From Salipiger pentaromativorans (lineage in GTDB: Bacteria > Pseudomonadota > Alphaproteobacteria > Rhodobacterales > Rhodobacteraceae), in the NCBI RefSeq assembly GCF_024721115.1, contig NZ_JAMDHK010000008.1, positions 1-64,000 of the forward strand: a stretch of DNA of 64,000 nt, written 5' to 3'. Below, one piece after another: positions 17,006 through 25,996 of the stretch (the stretch's first letter is position 1; every line of letters starts with the position of its first letter). Position numbers and translations under genes: made by a program. The notes beneath the pieces were generated by a model that worked only from the letters and a program-made list of their open reading frames with translations, was not told where the DNA came from and did no database searches.

Positions 17006-18291
17006 TCATTGGACTGGCCTTCCTCGCGCTCATGGTGCTGCTGTTCCTGCGGGTGCCCATCGCCGTGGCGACGGGCCTTGTGGGCATCGCCGGGCTTGCC
17101 GCCTTCCAGGGCTGGACCGCCGCCTTTTCGCAGGTTGGCATCATCGCATCGGAAACCGTGCTGACCTATGAATTCGCGGTGATCCCGCTGTTCATCGTCA
17201 TGGGCGCCTTCATCGCCCATTCCGGCATCGCCGGGGAGCTGTTCCGCGCCTGTTATGCCCTTGTCGGCCACTGGCGCGGCGGGCTGGCGCTGTCGACCAT
17301 CGTGGCCTGCGGCGGGTTCGGCGCGGTCTCGGGCTCGTCGCTGGCCACCGCCGCCACCATGTCGCGCATCGCCTATCCGCAGATGAAGCGCTACGGCTAC
17401 AACACGCCGCTGGCCACCGGCTCCATCGCCGCAGGCGGCACGCTGGGGATCCTCATTCCGCCCTCCATCGCGCTGGTCTTTTACGGCATCATGACCGAGA
17501 CCGACATCGGCGCGCTTTTCATGGCGGGCATCGTGCCGGGCATCCTGGGCATGTTCCTTTATGCGGCGGCGGTGTTCTGGAGCGTGCTGCGCAACCCCGA
17601 GGCGGGCCCCGCCGGGGAGAAGCTGGCCTGGTCCGAGCGCATCAAGGCGATCCTTGGCGTCTGGTCGGTGGTGCTGCTTTTCGGTGTGGTCATGGGCGGC
17701 ATCTATGGCGGGTTCTTTTCGCCGACGGAAAGCGCGGGCATCGGAGCCTTCGGTGCGCTGCTGATCGCGGCGATGCGCGGGCGGCTCAGCGTCAAGATGC
17801 TGCGTTCGTCGCTGGCCGACGGGATCTCGACCACGGTGTCGCTGATGATGATCCTGATCGGCAGCTTCCTCTTTGCCAATCTCGTCAACGTGGCCCGCGT
17901 GCCGCAGGCGCTGGTGGCGATGATCGAGCATATGGCGATCCCGCCCATGCTGGTGATCTTCCTGATCATCGCGATCTATGTGGTGCTGGGCTGCGTGCTG
18001 GAAAGCATCTCGATGATGCTGCTGACCGTGCCGGTGTTCTTTCCGCTCATCGTCTCGTTGGGCTTCGATCCGATCTGGTTCGGCGTGCTGGTCGTGGTGG
18101 TGGTGGAAATCAGCCTCATCACCCCGCCCATCGGGCTCAATGTCTTCATTCTCAACGCGGTGCTGCGCGACGTGGCCCTGACCGACATCTTCCGCGGCGT
18201 GGTGCCCTTTATCATGGCCGATGTCGCCCGGGTGCTGATGGTCGTGTTCATCCCGGCACTGTCGCTGACGCTGCCCTATCTCGTGAAATAA
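17002..18291 (+). CDS. TRAP transporter large permease (DctM type)
   Basis: A 429-residue membrane protein with about 12 helices. It contains the family signatures GGFGAVSGSSLATAATM and GTLGILIPPSIALVFYG (residues about 105-155) and the symmetric repeat VLESISMMLLTVPVFFP. It is the sodium-coupled transport subunit. It overlaps the DctQ gene by 4 bases and is followed by a near-perfect AAGGAGGT ribosome site for the hydrolase gene. Confidence 0.92.
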   Translation: MIIGLAFLALMVLLFLRVPIAVATGLVGIAGLAAFQGWTAAFSQVGIIASETVLTYEFAVIPLFIVMGAFIAHSGIAGELFRACYALVGHWRGGLALSTIVACGGFGAVSGSSLATAATMSRIAYPQMKRYGYNTPLATGSIAAGGTLGILIPPSIALVFYGIMTETDIGALFMAGIVPGILGMFLYAAAVFWSVLRNPEAGPAGEKLAWSERIKAILGVWSVVLLFGVVMGGIYGGFFSPTESAGIGAFGALLIAAMRGRLSVKMLRSSLADGISTTVSLMMILIGSFLFANLVNVARVPQALVAMIEHMAIPPMLVIFLIIAIYVVLGCVLESISMMLLTVPVFFPLIVSLGFDPIWFGVLVVVVVEISLITPPIGLNVFILNAVLRDVALTDIFRGVVPFIMADVARVLMVVFIPALSLTLPYLVK

Positions 18292-18302
18292 GGAGGTCTT
18301 TC

Positions 18303-19130
18303 ATGCTGGATACCGACGTTCAGACCCTGACGATCACCGCGGCCGACCACCGCACCAACCTGCACCGCGCCGGTGCGGGCAAGCCGGTGGCGCTGCTGCA
18401 TGGCTCGGGGGCCGGGGTCTCGGCCTGGGCCAACTGGCGCAAGGTGATCGCGCCGCTGTCGGACAGTTTCGACATCATCGCGCCCGACATCGCCGGGTTC
18501 GGCGCTACCGAGCTGAAGCCCGACGCGCAATATAACATCATGCTCTGGGTCGAGCATTTCATCGGCATTCTCGATGCGCTGGAGATCGACAAGATCTCGG
18601 TCGTCGGCAATTCCTTCGGTGGCGCGCTGGGGCTGATGACCGCGATCAACCATCCCGACCGCATCGACCGGCTGGTGCTGCTGGGCACGCCCTGCGGGCA
18701 TTTCCCTCTGACCGGGGGCCTGAAGGCGCAGGGCGATTTCAACGGCACGCTCGAGTCCATGCGCGAGGCGATCAGCTGGTTCCCCTACGATGCCTCGTTC
18801 ATCACCGAGGATCTGATCCAGGCCCGGTTCGAGGCCGCCACCCGCGACGGCGCCTTGGAAGCGTTCCGCAAGCTGATGCCGCCGCCCACCGGTGAAAACC
18901 CCATCGTGCGCGGCATCCCCGAGAAACTGCTGCGCAAGGTTGGCCACAAGACGCTGATCCTGCACGGACGCGAGGACCGCGTGGTGCCCTTCGAGCGCGC
19001 GCTCGACATGCATCAATGGCTCGACAATTCCGAGCTGCACAGTTTCGGCCGCTGCGGGCACTGGGTGCAGATCGAACGCGAGGCCGAGTTCCTGACCCTT
19101 GTCACCGATTTCCTGGGAGAACAGGCATGA
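18303..19130 (+). CDS. Meta-cleavage product hydrolase (alpha/beta hydrolase, MhpC/BphD-like)
   Basis: A 275-residue hydrolase with the oxyanion region LLHGSGAGVSAWANW, nucleophile elbow GNSFGG (Ser near 103), acid Asp in HGREDRVVPFE and His in GRCGHWVQIE. Such enzymes split the C-C bond of ring-fission products into 2-hydroxypenta-2,4-dienoate and a carboxylic acid. The presence of hydratase, aldolase and acylating dehydrogenase in the same operon supports this role. A strong AAGGAGGT site lies 5 bases upstream. It overlaps the LigA-like gene by 4 bases. Confidence 0.87.
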   Translation: MLDTDVQTLTITAADHRTNLHRAGAGKPVALLHGSGAGVSAWANWRKVIAPLSDSFDIIAPDIAGFGATELKPDAQYNIMLWVEHFIGILDALEIDKISVVGNSFGGALGLMTAINHPDRIDRLVLLGTPCGHFPLTGGLKAQGDFNGTLESMREAISWFPYDASFITEDLIQARFEAATRDGALEAFRKLMPPPTGENPIVRGIPEKLLRKVGHKTLILHGREDRVVPFERALDMHQWLDNSELHSFGRCGHWVQIEREAEFLTLVTDFLGEQA

Positions 19131-19384
19131 GCCGCAACGTGCTGGAGAAGGTGCTGTACGATCTGTCGACATCCGGCGCCAACAAGAAGAAATTCGCCGA
19201 GGACCCGGACAAATACCTGTCGCGCTATCAGCTGGGCGCCGAGGAGCGCGCGCTGATCACCGGTTACAAGGTGCGCGAACTGGCCGACATGGGCGTGAAC
19301 ACCATGCTGACCTGGGGCTTCTGGCTACAGGCGGGCAAGTCCAACGGCGATTACCTGAAACTGATGAAACGCGAGGAGGCGTAA
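19127..19384 (+). CDS. LigA-like small subunit of extradiol dioxygenase
   Basis: An 85-residue, all-helical protein matching the LigA fold (protocatechuate 4,5-dioxygenase alpha chain), including YQLGAEERALITGYKVRELADMG. In LigAB this chain closes the active site of the LigB subunit. It is shorter than the Sphingobium LigA of about 139 residues and is essentially the bare domain. It sits directly before the LigB-like gene with a 2-base gap and overlaps the hydrolase stop. Confidence 0.8.
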   Translation: MSRNVLEKVLYDLSTSGANKKKFAEDPDKYLSRYQLGAEERALITGYKVRELADMGVNTMLTWGFWLQAGKSNGDYLKLMKREEA

Positions 19385-19386
19385 GG

Positions 19387-20220
19387 ATGGCGCAGATCGT
19401 CGGGGGCTTTGTCGCCCCGCATAACCCGGTCATGTATTTCAACCCCAAGGGCGCGACGCAGGAACAGTCCGACCTTTGCTATGGCGCCTATGCCGAGATG
19501 GCAAAGCGCATCGCGGAGCTTGAGGCCGACAGCGCGATTGTCATTGGTTGTGACCACTACATACTCTTTGGTACTGAGTGCCTGCCGCCCTACGTGATCT
19601 CTACCGGAGAGATCGAGGGCCCGGTTGACCAGTTGCCGGGGCTCAAACGCAAGCCGCTGAAATCTCACGGCGCGCTGGGGGAGCATATCGCGAAGGTGGG
19701 CCGCGAGACCGGTTTCGACTGGACGGTGGGCCGTGCGCTTAACGTCGATCATTCCGTCGCGGTGCCGCATCACCTGATGCTGGAGCCCACGGGCAAGGAC
19801 ATTCCCATCGTGGCGGTCATGCTGGCCTGCGGTGTGGATCCCTATCTGCCGATGAAGCGCGCTTGGGATCTGGGCGAGCATATCGCCGAGGCGGTGGCGA
19901 GCTTTCCCTCGGACGAGCGGGTCGTGGTGATCGGTTCGGGCGGCATCTCGCACCATGTGGGCGACGAGCGCATGGGCGAGGTGAACCCGGAGTTCGACAA
20001 GAAGGTGCTGGATATCGTCACGCGTGGCGACAAGGCGGCGATGCTGGGCCTCACCGACGAGGAAATCCTGCGCGACGGCGGCAATGGCGCGATGGAGATC
20101 CGCACCTATGCCTGCGCCATGGCGGCGACCCGCGCCGCCGGTGGCCGTGTCATCGCCTATGAGCCTGTGCCCGGCTGGGTCACCGGCATGGGCTTTGCCG
20201 AGCTGGAGGTCGCCGCATGA
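19387..20220 (+). CDS. Class III (LigB-type) extradiol ring-cleavage dioxygenase
   Basis: A 277-residue non-heme iron dioxygenase. The iron ligands of this family fit His12 (GFVAPHNP), a histidine near 58 (GCDHY) and a C-terminal glutamate (GNGAMEIRTY); the catalytic histidine region VDHSVAVPHHLM is present. It would open a catechol-type ring between C-OH and the neighbouring carbon. It pairs with the LigA-like chain just upstream. Classical hca/mhp clusters use the single-chain MhpB here, so this operon is mosaic. It overlaps the ferredoxin gene by 4 bases. Confidence 0.87.
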   Translation: MAQIVGGFVAPHNPVMYFNPKGATQEQSDLCYGAYAEMAKRIAELEADSAIVIGCDHYILFGTECLPPYVISTGEIEGPVDQLPGLKRKPLKSHGALGEHIAKVGRETGFDWTVGRALNVDHSVAVPHHLMLEPTGKDIPIVAVMLACGVDPYLPMKRAWDLGEHIAEAVASFPSDERVVVIGSGGISHHVGDERMGEVNPEFDKKVLDIVTRGDKAAMLGLTDEEILRDGGNGAMEIRTYACAMAATRAAGGRVIAYEPVPGWVTGMGFAELEVAA

Positions 20221-20546
20221 TGATCGAGCTTTGCGACAGCAGCGCCATCGGCGAGGGCGAGATCCTGCGCGTGGATGTCGATGACTTCCCCGCCATCGCC
20301 GTCGCCCGCCACGAGGGCGCGCTCTACGTCTTCCCCGACCGCTGCCCGCATGCGGATGAATCGCTGGCCGAGGGCTGGCTGGAAGACGGGCGCGTCGTCT
20401 GCGGCGTGCATTTCGCCGAATTCGAACTGGGCACGGGGGCGGTGCACAACCCGCCGGTCGGCTGCCCCAACCTCTCTTTCTTCAAATGCGAGGACCGCGA
20501 CGGAAAGGTCTTTGCCACGCTCGCAGGAGGGCCTGTCAATGTGTGA
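20217..20546 (+). CDS. Rieske [2Fe-2S] ferredoxin of the ring-hydroxylating oxygenase
   Basis: A 109-residue soluble electron carrier with the Rieske ligands C43-x-H45 (CPHA) and C62-x2-H65 (CGVHF). It passes electrons from the reductase at 27724 to the oxygenase encoded next. The start offers two ATGs in tandem (20217 and 20220); the first overlaps the upstream stop. The end overlaps the oxygenase start by 8 bases. Confidence 0.9.
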   Translation: MMIELCDSSAIGEGEILRVDVDDFPAIAVARHEGALYVFPDRCPHADESLAEGWLEDGRVVCGVHFAEFELGTGAVHNPPVGCPNLSFFKCEDRDGKVFATLAGGPVNV

Positions 20547-21945
20547 AGGTGGATGCAAGGGGGCGGCAAAGGGCCGTCCGGACATGAAGCCGGTCTATCC
20601 CAGGGCCGCAAGCTATCCGCAATACGCCGGTCTGGTGGACCGCAAGAACGCGCAGGTCGACCGGCAGGTCTTTGTCAGCGATGCGGTCTATCAGGCCGAG
20701 CTGCAACAGATCTTCGCCCGCGCTTGGCTGTTCCTGGCGCATGAAAGCCAGATCCCCAACCCGGGCGATTTCATCCGCACCTCGATGGGCGAGGACGATG
20801 TGATCGTCGTGCGCCAGCGCGACAAGTCGGTGAAGGCGTTCCTGAATTCCTGCCCGCACCGGGGCAACCGGGTTTGCATGGTCGATGCCGGCACCAAGGC
20901 GCGCGGCTTTATCTGCAATTATCACGGCTGGTCCTTCGGCATCGACGGCGCGCTGCGCGGCACCGACGGCAAAGTCTATGAAAAGGACCAGAGCTTCGAG
21001 AAGGCGCAGATCGGCCTGACGCCGGTGGCGCAGATCGACAGCTACAAAGGGCTGATCTTCGCCACCTTCGACCCGGACGCGCCCTCGCTGGCCGAATATC
21101 TCGGGCCGTTCACCTGGTACATGGACATCATGCTCGACAATGATCCCGAGGGGACGGAATTCGTCGGCGGTGCCATCAAGTCCGAGATCGACTGCAACTG
21201 GAAATTCCCCGCCGAGAATTTCGTGGGCGACATCCTGCACGCTTTCTGGACGCACCAGTCCGGCGCGCAGGCGATCCTGGGCGGCGGCGTCGATCTGGGC
21301 TCGCGCTATGACGAGCTGGCGTTTCAGGCCTCGGTCTACGGCCACGGCATCGAGACCAATCTCGACAAGGTCGGCAACACCCGCACGCTGGGCTACCCCG
21401 AGCTGGTCGATTACGTCTTCGACCTGAGCGAAAAGGCCAAGGACCGGCTGGGCGAGCTGCGGGCGCGGGCCATCGGGGCGGTCAGCTCCTGCACCGTCTT
21501 CCCGAACTTTTCCTTCCTGCCGGGGCAGAACACCTTCCGTGTCTGGCACCCGCGCGGCCCGGGCAAGATCGAGCTGGTGGTCTGGACGCTGGTCAATAAA
21601 TCCGCCCCCGAGCACATCAAGGAGCAATACCGCAAGGGCGTGATGATGACCTTCTCGCCGGGCGGCGTGTTCGAGATGGATGACGGTGAGAACTGGGAAT
21701 ATTCCACCCGCGTCAACCAGGGCTTCGTCACCCGCCAGCAACCGCTGCACTACGCGCTGGGGCTGGAAAGCGCCGATCTCGAACGCGATCTGCCGGGCCA
21801 TGTGCACAAGGGCTCGCTCAACGATGCCAACCAGCGGCTGTTCTACACCCGCTGGGCCGAGTTCATGGAATACGACAACTGGACCGACCTTCAGAGCGGC
21901 GAAACCGCGCCGCCGCAGAAGAAAGCGGTCGAGGCGGCGGAGTAA
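20539..21945 (+). CDS. Aromatic ring-hydroxylating dioxygenase, alpha (large) subunit
   Basis: The 468-residue catalytic subunit has a Rieske centre at C105/H107 and C126/H129 (CPHRGN, CNYHGW) and the mononuclear-iron motif with D231, H234 and H239 (GDILHAFWTH). It belongs to the naphthalene/biphenyl/phenylpropionate class by the alpha-beta layout and a separate ferredoxin. The expected product is a cis-dihydrodiol. The ATG at 20539 has AGGAGG 8 bases upstream; longer in-frame starts lie inside the ferredoxin gene. The N-terminus MCEGGCKG has two unusual early cysteines. The substrate is unknown. Confidence 0.9.
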   Translation: MCEGGCKGAAKGRPDMKPVYPRAASYPQYAGLVDRKNAQVDRQVFVSDAVYQAELQQIFARAWLFLAHESQIPNPGDFIRTSMGEDDVIVVRQRDKSVKAFLNSCPHRGNRVCMVDAGTKARGFICNYHGWSFGIDGALRGTDGKVYEKDQSFEKAQIGLTPVAQIDSYKGLIFATFDPDAPSLAEYLGPFTWYMDIMLDNDPEGTEFVGGAIKSEIDCNWKFPAENFVGDILHAFWTHQSGAQAILGGGVDLGSRYDELAFQASVYGHGIETNLDKVGNTRTLGYPELVDYVFDLSEKAKDRLGELRARAIGAVSSCTVFPNFSFLPGQNTFRVWHPRGPGKIELVVWTLVNKSAPEHIKEQYRKGVMMTFSPGGVFEMDDGENWEYSTRVNQGFVTRQQPLHYALGLESADLERDLPGHVHKGSLNDANQRLFYTRWAEFMEYDNWTDLQSGETAPPQKKAVEAAE

Positions 21946-21950
21946 CGCGC

Positions 21951-22508
21951 ATGCTGGATCTTCTCAATATCGCCAAACCCTTTGCCGACATGGACACCCC
22001 CGTGGATGCGGAAACCGAACGCGCCGTCTGCCGCTGGCTTTATGCAGAGGCGCGGTTTCTGGATGCCGAACGCTACCAGGACTGGCTTGAGGGGTTCATC
22101 GACCCCGAAATCCATTACTGGATGCCCGATATGGAGACGCGCCGCCGCGACGATCCGCGCGGCACCTTCTCCTATGGCGAGGCGGCCTATTTCGACGACA
22201 ACCTGCCCGAGCTGACGATCCGGGTGAAGCGCTACAACGAGCCCTCGGCCTGGGCCGACAACCCGGCCACGCGGCACGCGCATCTGATTTCGAACATCGA
22301 GGTCAATGCAACCGACGACCCGTCGCTGCTGGCGGTCTGCTCGGCCTTCACCAATGTGCGCAACCGCAACGAGGCCGATCAGGACATCATCCATGGCCGC
22401 CGCGAGGATGTGCTGCGCAAGGTCGAGGGTGGATTCCGGTTGCTGCGGCGCCGGGTGTTCATCGTGCAGAACGTGCTTCTGTCGAAAAACCTGAACACGT
22501 TCTTCTGA
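21951..22508 (+). CDS. Aromatic ring-hydroxylating dioxygenase, beta (small) subunit
   Basis: A 185-residue protein of the SnoaL-like cone fold used by dioxygenase beta subunits. Conserved pieces are YAEARFLDAERYQDWLEGF near the start and FRLLRRRVFIVQNVLLSKNLNTFF at the end. It stabilises the alpha3beta3 hexamer. It starts 5 bases after the alpha-subunit stop and overlaps the SDR start (TGATG). Confidence 0.9.
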   Translation: MLDLLNIAKPFADMDTPVDAETERAVCRWLYAEARFLDAERYQDWLEGFIDPEIHYWMPDMETRRRDDPRGTFSYGEAAYFDDNLPELTIRVKRYNEPSAWADNPATRHAHLISNIEVNATDDPSLLAVCSAFTNVRNRNEADQDIIHGRREDVLRKVEGGFRLLRRRVFIVQNVLLSKNLNTFF

Positions 22509-23314
22509 TGACCCGGCTCGACGGATATTCCGCCCTCGTCACCGGGGGCGGCAAGGGGATCGGCCGGGCGGTGGTCGACCGCTTTGTCGCCGAGGGCGCC
22601 CGCGTGGGCGTTCTGGTCCGCTCGGAGGGCGATGCCGCCGAGCTGACCGCCGCACATGGCGATGCCGTCGCCCCGGTGGTGGGCGACGTGCGCAACTGGG
22701 CCGACAATCAGGCCGCCGTGGCCGAGGTGCTGGCGCGGTTCGGCACGCTCGACGTGCTGGTGCCCAATGCCGGCGTCTACGATTTCTCGGATCCGTTCGA
22801 GAGCATCGCGGGCGAGGATATGGCGGATCGTTACCGCCAGCTCTTCGACGTGAATGTGCTGGGCTATCTGCTGGCGGTGCGCGCGGCGCTGGATGCGCTG
22901 CGCGCTTCAAAAGGCGCGGTGGTGTTCACGCTCAGCTCGTCCTCCTTCTATTCGGGCGGGGGCGGGGCGCTTTACGTCAGCTCGAAACATGCGCTGGTCG
23001 GCACGGTGAAACAGCTCGCCTATGAGCTGGCGCCCGACGACATCCGGGTGAACGCGGTGGCGCCGGGGGGCACCCGGACGGGGCTGGGCGGGCTGCCGGG
23101 CGACAACCGCGCGCTCGATGCGGTGTCGGGGTTCGAGGAGATGGTGGCGCGCAATGTGCCGCTGGGGTTCCTGTCGGAACCCGAGGACCACGCCAGCCTC
23201 TATGTCACCCTCGCCTCGCGCGAGGAGAGCCGGTTCGTCACCGCCGAGATCATTCGCTCGGATGGCGGGATCGAGGTGCGCGGCAAGCGCCGCAAAGCGA
23301 AGGAGACGTCATGA
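22508..23314 (+). CDS. SDR-family cis-dihydrodiol dehydrogenase
   Basis: The 268-residue short-chain dehydrogenase has the cofactor motif TGGGKGIG (about 11-18), the NAG motif (PNAGVYDF) and the catalytic Ser/Tyr/Lys in SSSSFYSGGGGALYVSSKHAL. It should rearomatise the dihydrodiol to a catechol with reduction of NAD, as HcaB or BphB do. Its position right after the oxygenase beta subunit is the usual one. It overlaps the next gene by 4 bases. Confidence 0.87.
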   Translation: MTRLDGYSALVTGGGKGIGRAVVDRFVAEGARVGVLVRSEGDAAELTAAHGDAVAPVVGDVRNWADNQAAVAEVLARFGTLDVLVPNAGVYDFSDPFESIAGEDMADRYRQLFDVNVLGYLLAVRAALDALRASKGAVVFTLSSSSFYSGGGGALYVSSKHALVGTVKQLAYELAPDDIRVNAVAPGGTRTGLGGLPGDNRALDAVSGFEEMVARNVPLGFLSEPEDHASLYVTLASREESRFVTAEIIRSDGGIEVRGKRRKAKETS

Positions 23315-24279
23315 CGCCCGCTCAGAAAATCGCCGCGCTGAAGGCGCGTCTGCGGCTGCCGGTGGTGGCGGCGCCGATGTTCCTCGTCTCCGGCACCGAC
23401 ATGGTGATCGCGGCCGCGCGTGCGGGCATTCTCGGGGCCTTTCCCGGCCCCAACGGGCGCAGCATCGCCGATCTGCGCGCCTGGTTCGAGACGATCCAGG
23501 CCGCGCTGGGGCCGCAGAACCTGCCCTTTGCCTTCAGCATGATCACCCATTCCAGCTATGGCCGTTTCGACGAGGAGCTGGCGCTGATCGAGGAGTTCCG
23601 CCCCGAGATCGTGATCACCGCGCTTGGCGGCCCGCACCGGGTGACCGAGGTCGTGCATCGCTATGGCGGGCTGGTGCTGGCCGATGTGAACTCGCCCAGC
23701 TACGCAAAGAAGGCGCTCGACAAGGGGGCCGACGGGCTGGTGCTGGTCTGCACCGGGGCGGGGGGCCATACGGGCAGCTATGCCATGGCGCCCTTTCTCG
23801 ACGAGGTGCGTGGCTTTTTCGACGGGCCGGTCGCGGTGGGCGGGGGCATCTCCACCGGCGGGGGCGTGCTTGCGGTCGAGACGCTGGGTGCGGATCTCGC
23901 CTATGTCGGCACGCGGTTTCTGGGCGCGCAGGAAAGCCTCATCCCGCAGGGCTACCGCGACATGGTGATGGCCAGCAGGCTTGAGGATCTGATCGCCTCG
24001 CGCGCCATCACCGGGGCGCTCGGCAACTGGATGCGCGCCTCGGTCGAAGCGGCGGGGTTCTCGCCCGAAGACATGAAGGCCGAGGGCAAGATCGACTTTT
24101 CCGGCGATATGCACGCGGGCGCCAAGGCGTGGAAAACCGTCTGGAGCGCCGGGCAGGGGGTCGGGCAGATCCGGCGGATCGAACCGCTTGATGCCATCGT
24201 CCGGCGGATGGAGCGCGGCTATCGCGAGGCGCTGACACGGATGGCGGCACGGGCCGCCGCATTGGAGGAACTGGCATGA
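23311..24279 (+). CDS. Nitronate monooxygenase-like FMN protein
   Basis: A 322-residue TIM-barrel flavoprotein of the 2-nitropropane dioxygenase family. It shows PVVAAPMFLVSGTDMVIAAARAG at the N-terminus, the histidine-containing glycine loop GAGGHTGSYA (about 149-158) and the phosphate-binding GGISTGGGV. Members oxidise nitronates or act as enoyl or quinone reductases. It is not a standard member of hca, mhp or lig operons, yet it is translationally coupled on both sides, so it probably acts on a pathway intermediate or detoxifies a by-product. Function is not resolved. Confidence 0.8.
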   Translation: MTPAQKIAALKARLRLPVVAAPMFLVSGTDMVIAAARAGILGAFPGPNGRSIADLRAWFETIQAALGPQNLPFAFSMITHSSYGRFDEELALIEEFRPEIVITALGGPHRVTEVVHRYGGLVLADVNSPSYAKKALDKGADGLVLVCTGAGGHTGSYAMAPFLDEVRGFFDGPVAVGGGISTGGGVLAVETLGADLAYVGTRFLGAQESLIPQGYRDMVMASRLEDLIASRAITGALGNWMRASVEAAGFSPEDMKAEGKIDFSGDMHAGAKAWKTVWSAGQGVGQIRRIEPLDAIVRRMERGYREALTRMAARAAALEELA

Positions 24280-25046
24280 GCCATGAAGAGATCGCCGCCG
24301 CGCTGCGGCAGGCGGAGGCGACGGGCGTGCCGATCGCGCCGGTGCGCGACCGGCTGGCGGGCGCCGGAGACGCCTATGCGGTGCAGGAGATCAACACGAA
24401 GCTGCGGCTCGCGGCGGGCGGGCGTCTTGTGGGCCGCAAGATCGGCCTGACCAACCCGGCGGTGCAGGCGCAGCTTGGGGTGGATCAGCCGGATTACGGC
24501 ATGCTGTTCGCCGATATGGATCTGGCCCATGGCGCCGAGCTGCCCTGGTCGGAAGGCGCGCAATGGAAGGCCGAGGCCGAGCTGGCCTTTGTCATGGGCC
24601 GCGATCTGACCGCGCCCGACTGCACCATGGGCGAGGCGATGCGCGCGGTGGAATACGTGGTGCCCGCCATCGAGATCGTGGGCTCCCGCATCGCCGCCTG
24701 GGACATCCGCTTTACCGACACCGTGGCGGACAACGCCTCCTCCGCCTTCTTCACCCTCGGCCCCTCGGCCCGGAGGCTGACCGAGGCCGATCTGCTCGAT
24801 TGCGCCATGGAGATGACCGACGCGACAGGTGTGGTCAGCCAGGGCTCGGGCCGGGCCTGTCTCGGTTCGCCGCTGAATGCGCTGGTGTGGCTGGCGCGCG
24901 TCATGGCCGCCTCGGGCCGTCCGCTGGGTGAGGGCGACGTGGTTCTTTCGGGCGCGCTTGGCCCCATGGTCGCCGCCACCCCCGGCGCCGCCTTCACCGC
25001 CCGGATCGCGGGCTTTGGCGAAACCGCCATCCGTTTTGGAGACTGA
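24276..25046 (+). CDS. 2-hydroxypenta-2,4-dienoate (2-keto-4-pentenoate) hydratase
   Basis: A 256-residue enzyme of the MhpD/BphH family that adds water to 2-hydroxypenta-2,4-dienoate to give 4-hydroxy-2-oxovalerate. Family landmarks include [23 protein letters not shown] (about 50-72), [12 protein letters not shown] and the ending [11 protein letters not shown]. It follows the NMO-like gene with a 4-base overlap and precedes the next two enzymes of the same lower pathway. Confidence 0.92.
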   Translation: MSHEEIAAALRQAEATGVPIAPVRDRLAGAGDAYAVQEINTKLRLAAGGRLVGRKIGLTNPAVQAQLGVDQPDYGMLFADMDLAHGAELPWSEGAQWKAEAELAFVMGRDLTAPDCTMGEAMRAVEYVVPAIEIVGSRIAAWDIRFTDTVADNASSAFFTLGPSARRLTEADLLDCAMEMTDATGVVSQGSGRACLGSPLNALVWLARVMAASGRPLGEGDVVLSGALGPMVAATPGAAFTARIAGFGETAIRFGD

Positions 25047-25050
25047 CACA

Positions 25051-25995
25051 ATGGACAAGATCAAATGCGCGATCATCGGGTCGGGCAATATCGGCACTGA
25101 TCTGATGATCAAGATCATGCGTATGTCGAAAGTGCTGGAGATGGCCGCCATGGTGGGCATCGACCCGGCCTCGGACGGGCTGGCCCGCGCCGCGCGGCTG
25201 GGTGTGGCGACCACCCATGAGGGCATCGAGGGGCTGACGAACCTGCCCTGCTACAAGGACATCCGCATCGTATTCGACGCCACCTCGGCAGGCGCGCACA
25301 AGCGCCACGACGCGGTGTTGCAAAAGGACGGCAAACAGGTGATCGACCTGACCCCCGCCGCCATCGGCCCCTTCACCGTGCCTGCGGTGAATATCGACGC
25401 CAATCTGGCGGCGCAGAACGTCAATATGGTGACCTGCGGCGGGCAGGCGACCATCCCGATGGTTGCTGCCGTGAACCGTGTCGCCAAGGTGCATTACGGC
25501 GAGATTGTCGCTTCGATCTCGTCGAAATCCGCGGGCCCGGGCACGCGCGCCAATATCGACGAGTTCACCGAAACCACGGCCCACGCCATCGAACAGGTCG
25601 GCGGCGCCACACGGGGCAAGGCGATCATCATCCTCAACCCGGCCGAGCCGCCGATGATCATGCGCGACACGGTTTATTGCCTTTGCGACGAGGCCGACCG
25701 GGAGGCCATCCGCGCCTCCATCGCCGAAATGGTCGCCGAGGTGCAAAGCTACGTCCCCGGCTACCGGCTCAAGCAGGAGGTGCAGTTCGAACATGTGGGC
25801 TCGAACCAGCCGCTGCACATTCCCGAGATGGGCGGCGATTTCACCGGGCTGAAAGTGTCCGTCTTCCTCGAAGTGGAAGGGGCCGCGCATTACCTGCCGG
25901 CTTACGCGGGCAATCTCGACATCATGACCAGCGCCGCGATGAAGACCGCCGAGCGTCTGGCCATCAAACGCCAGTGGATCGCCGAGGCCGCCTGA
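25051..25995 (+). CDS. mhpF: Acetaldehyde dehydrogenase (acetylating)
   Basis: A 314-residue NAD-dependent enzyme that converts acetaldehyde and CoA to acetyl-CoA. The Rossmann motif [10 protein letters not shown] begins at residue 8. The active-site cysteine is in TCGGQATIP (about 128-136), and [21 protein letters not shown] is highly typical. It forms a channelling complex with the aldolase encoded next, one base after its stop. The symbol refers to the MhpF/BphJ/DmpF family, not to a verified pathway. Confidence 0.94.
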   Translation: MDKIKCAIIGSGNIGTDLMIKIMRMSKVLEMAAMVGIDPASDGLARAARLGVATTHEGIEGLTNLPCYKDIRIVFDATSAGAHKRHDAVLQKDGKQVIDLTPAAIGPFTVPAVNIDANLAAQNVNMVTCGGQATIPMVAAVNRVAKVHYGEIVASISSKSAGPGTRANIDEFTETTAHAIEQVGGATRGKAIIILNPAEPPMIMRDTVYCLCDEADREAIRASIAEMVAEVQSYVPGYRLKQEVQFEHVGSNQPLHIPEMGGDFTGLKVSVFLEVEGAAHYLPAYAGNLDIMTSAAMKTAERLAIKRQWIAEAA

Positions 25996-25996
25996 C

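Noticed and set aside
20536-21807. 423-codon open frame on the minus strand
   Set aside because: Antisense to the oxygenase alpha subunit, which is supported by Rieske and iron motifs.
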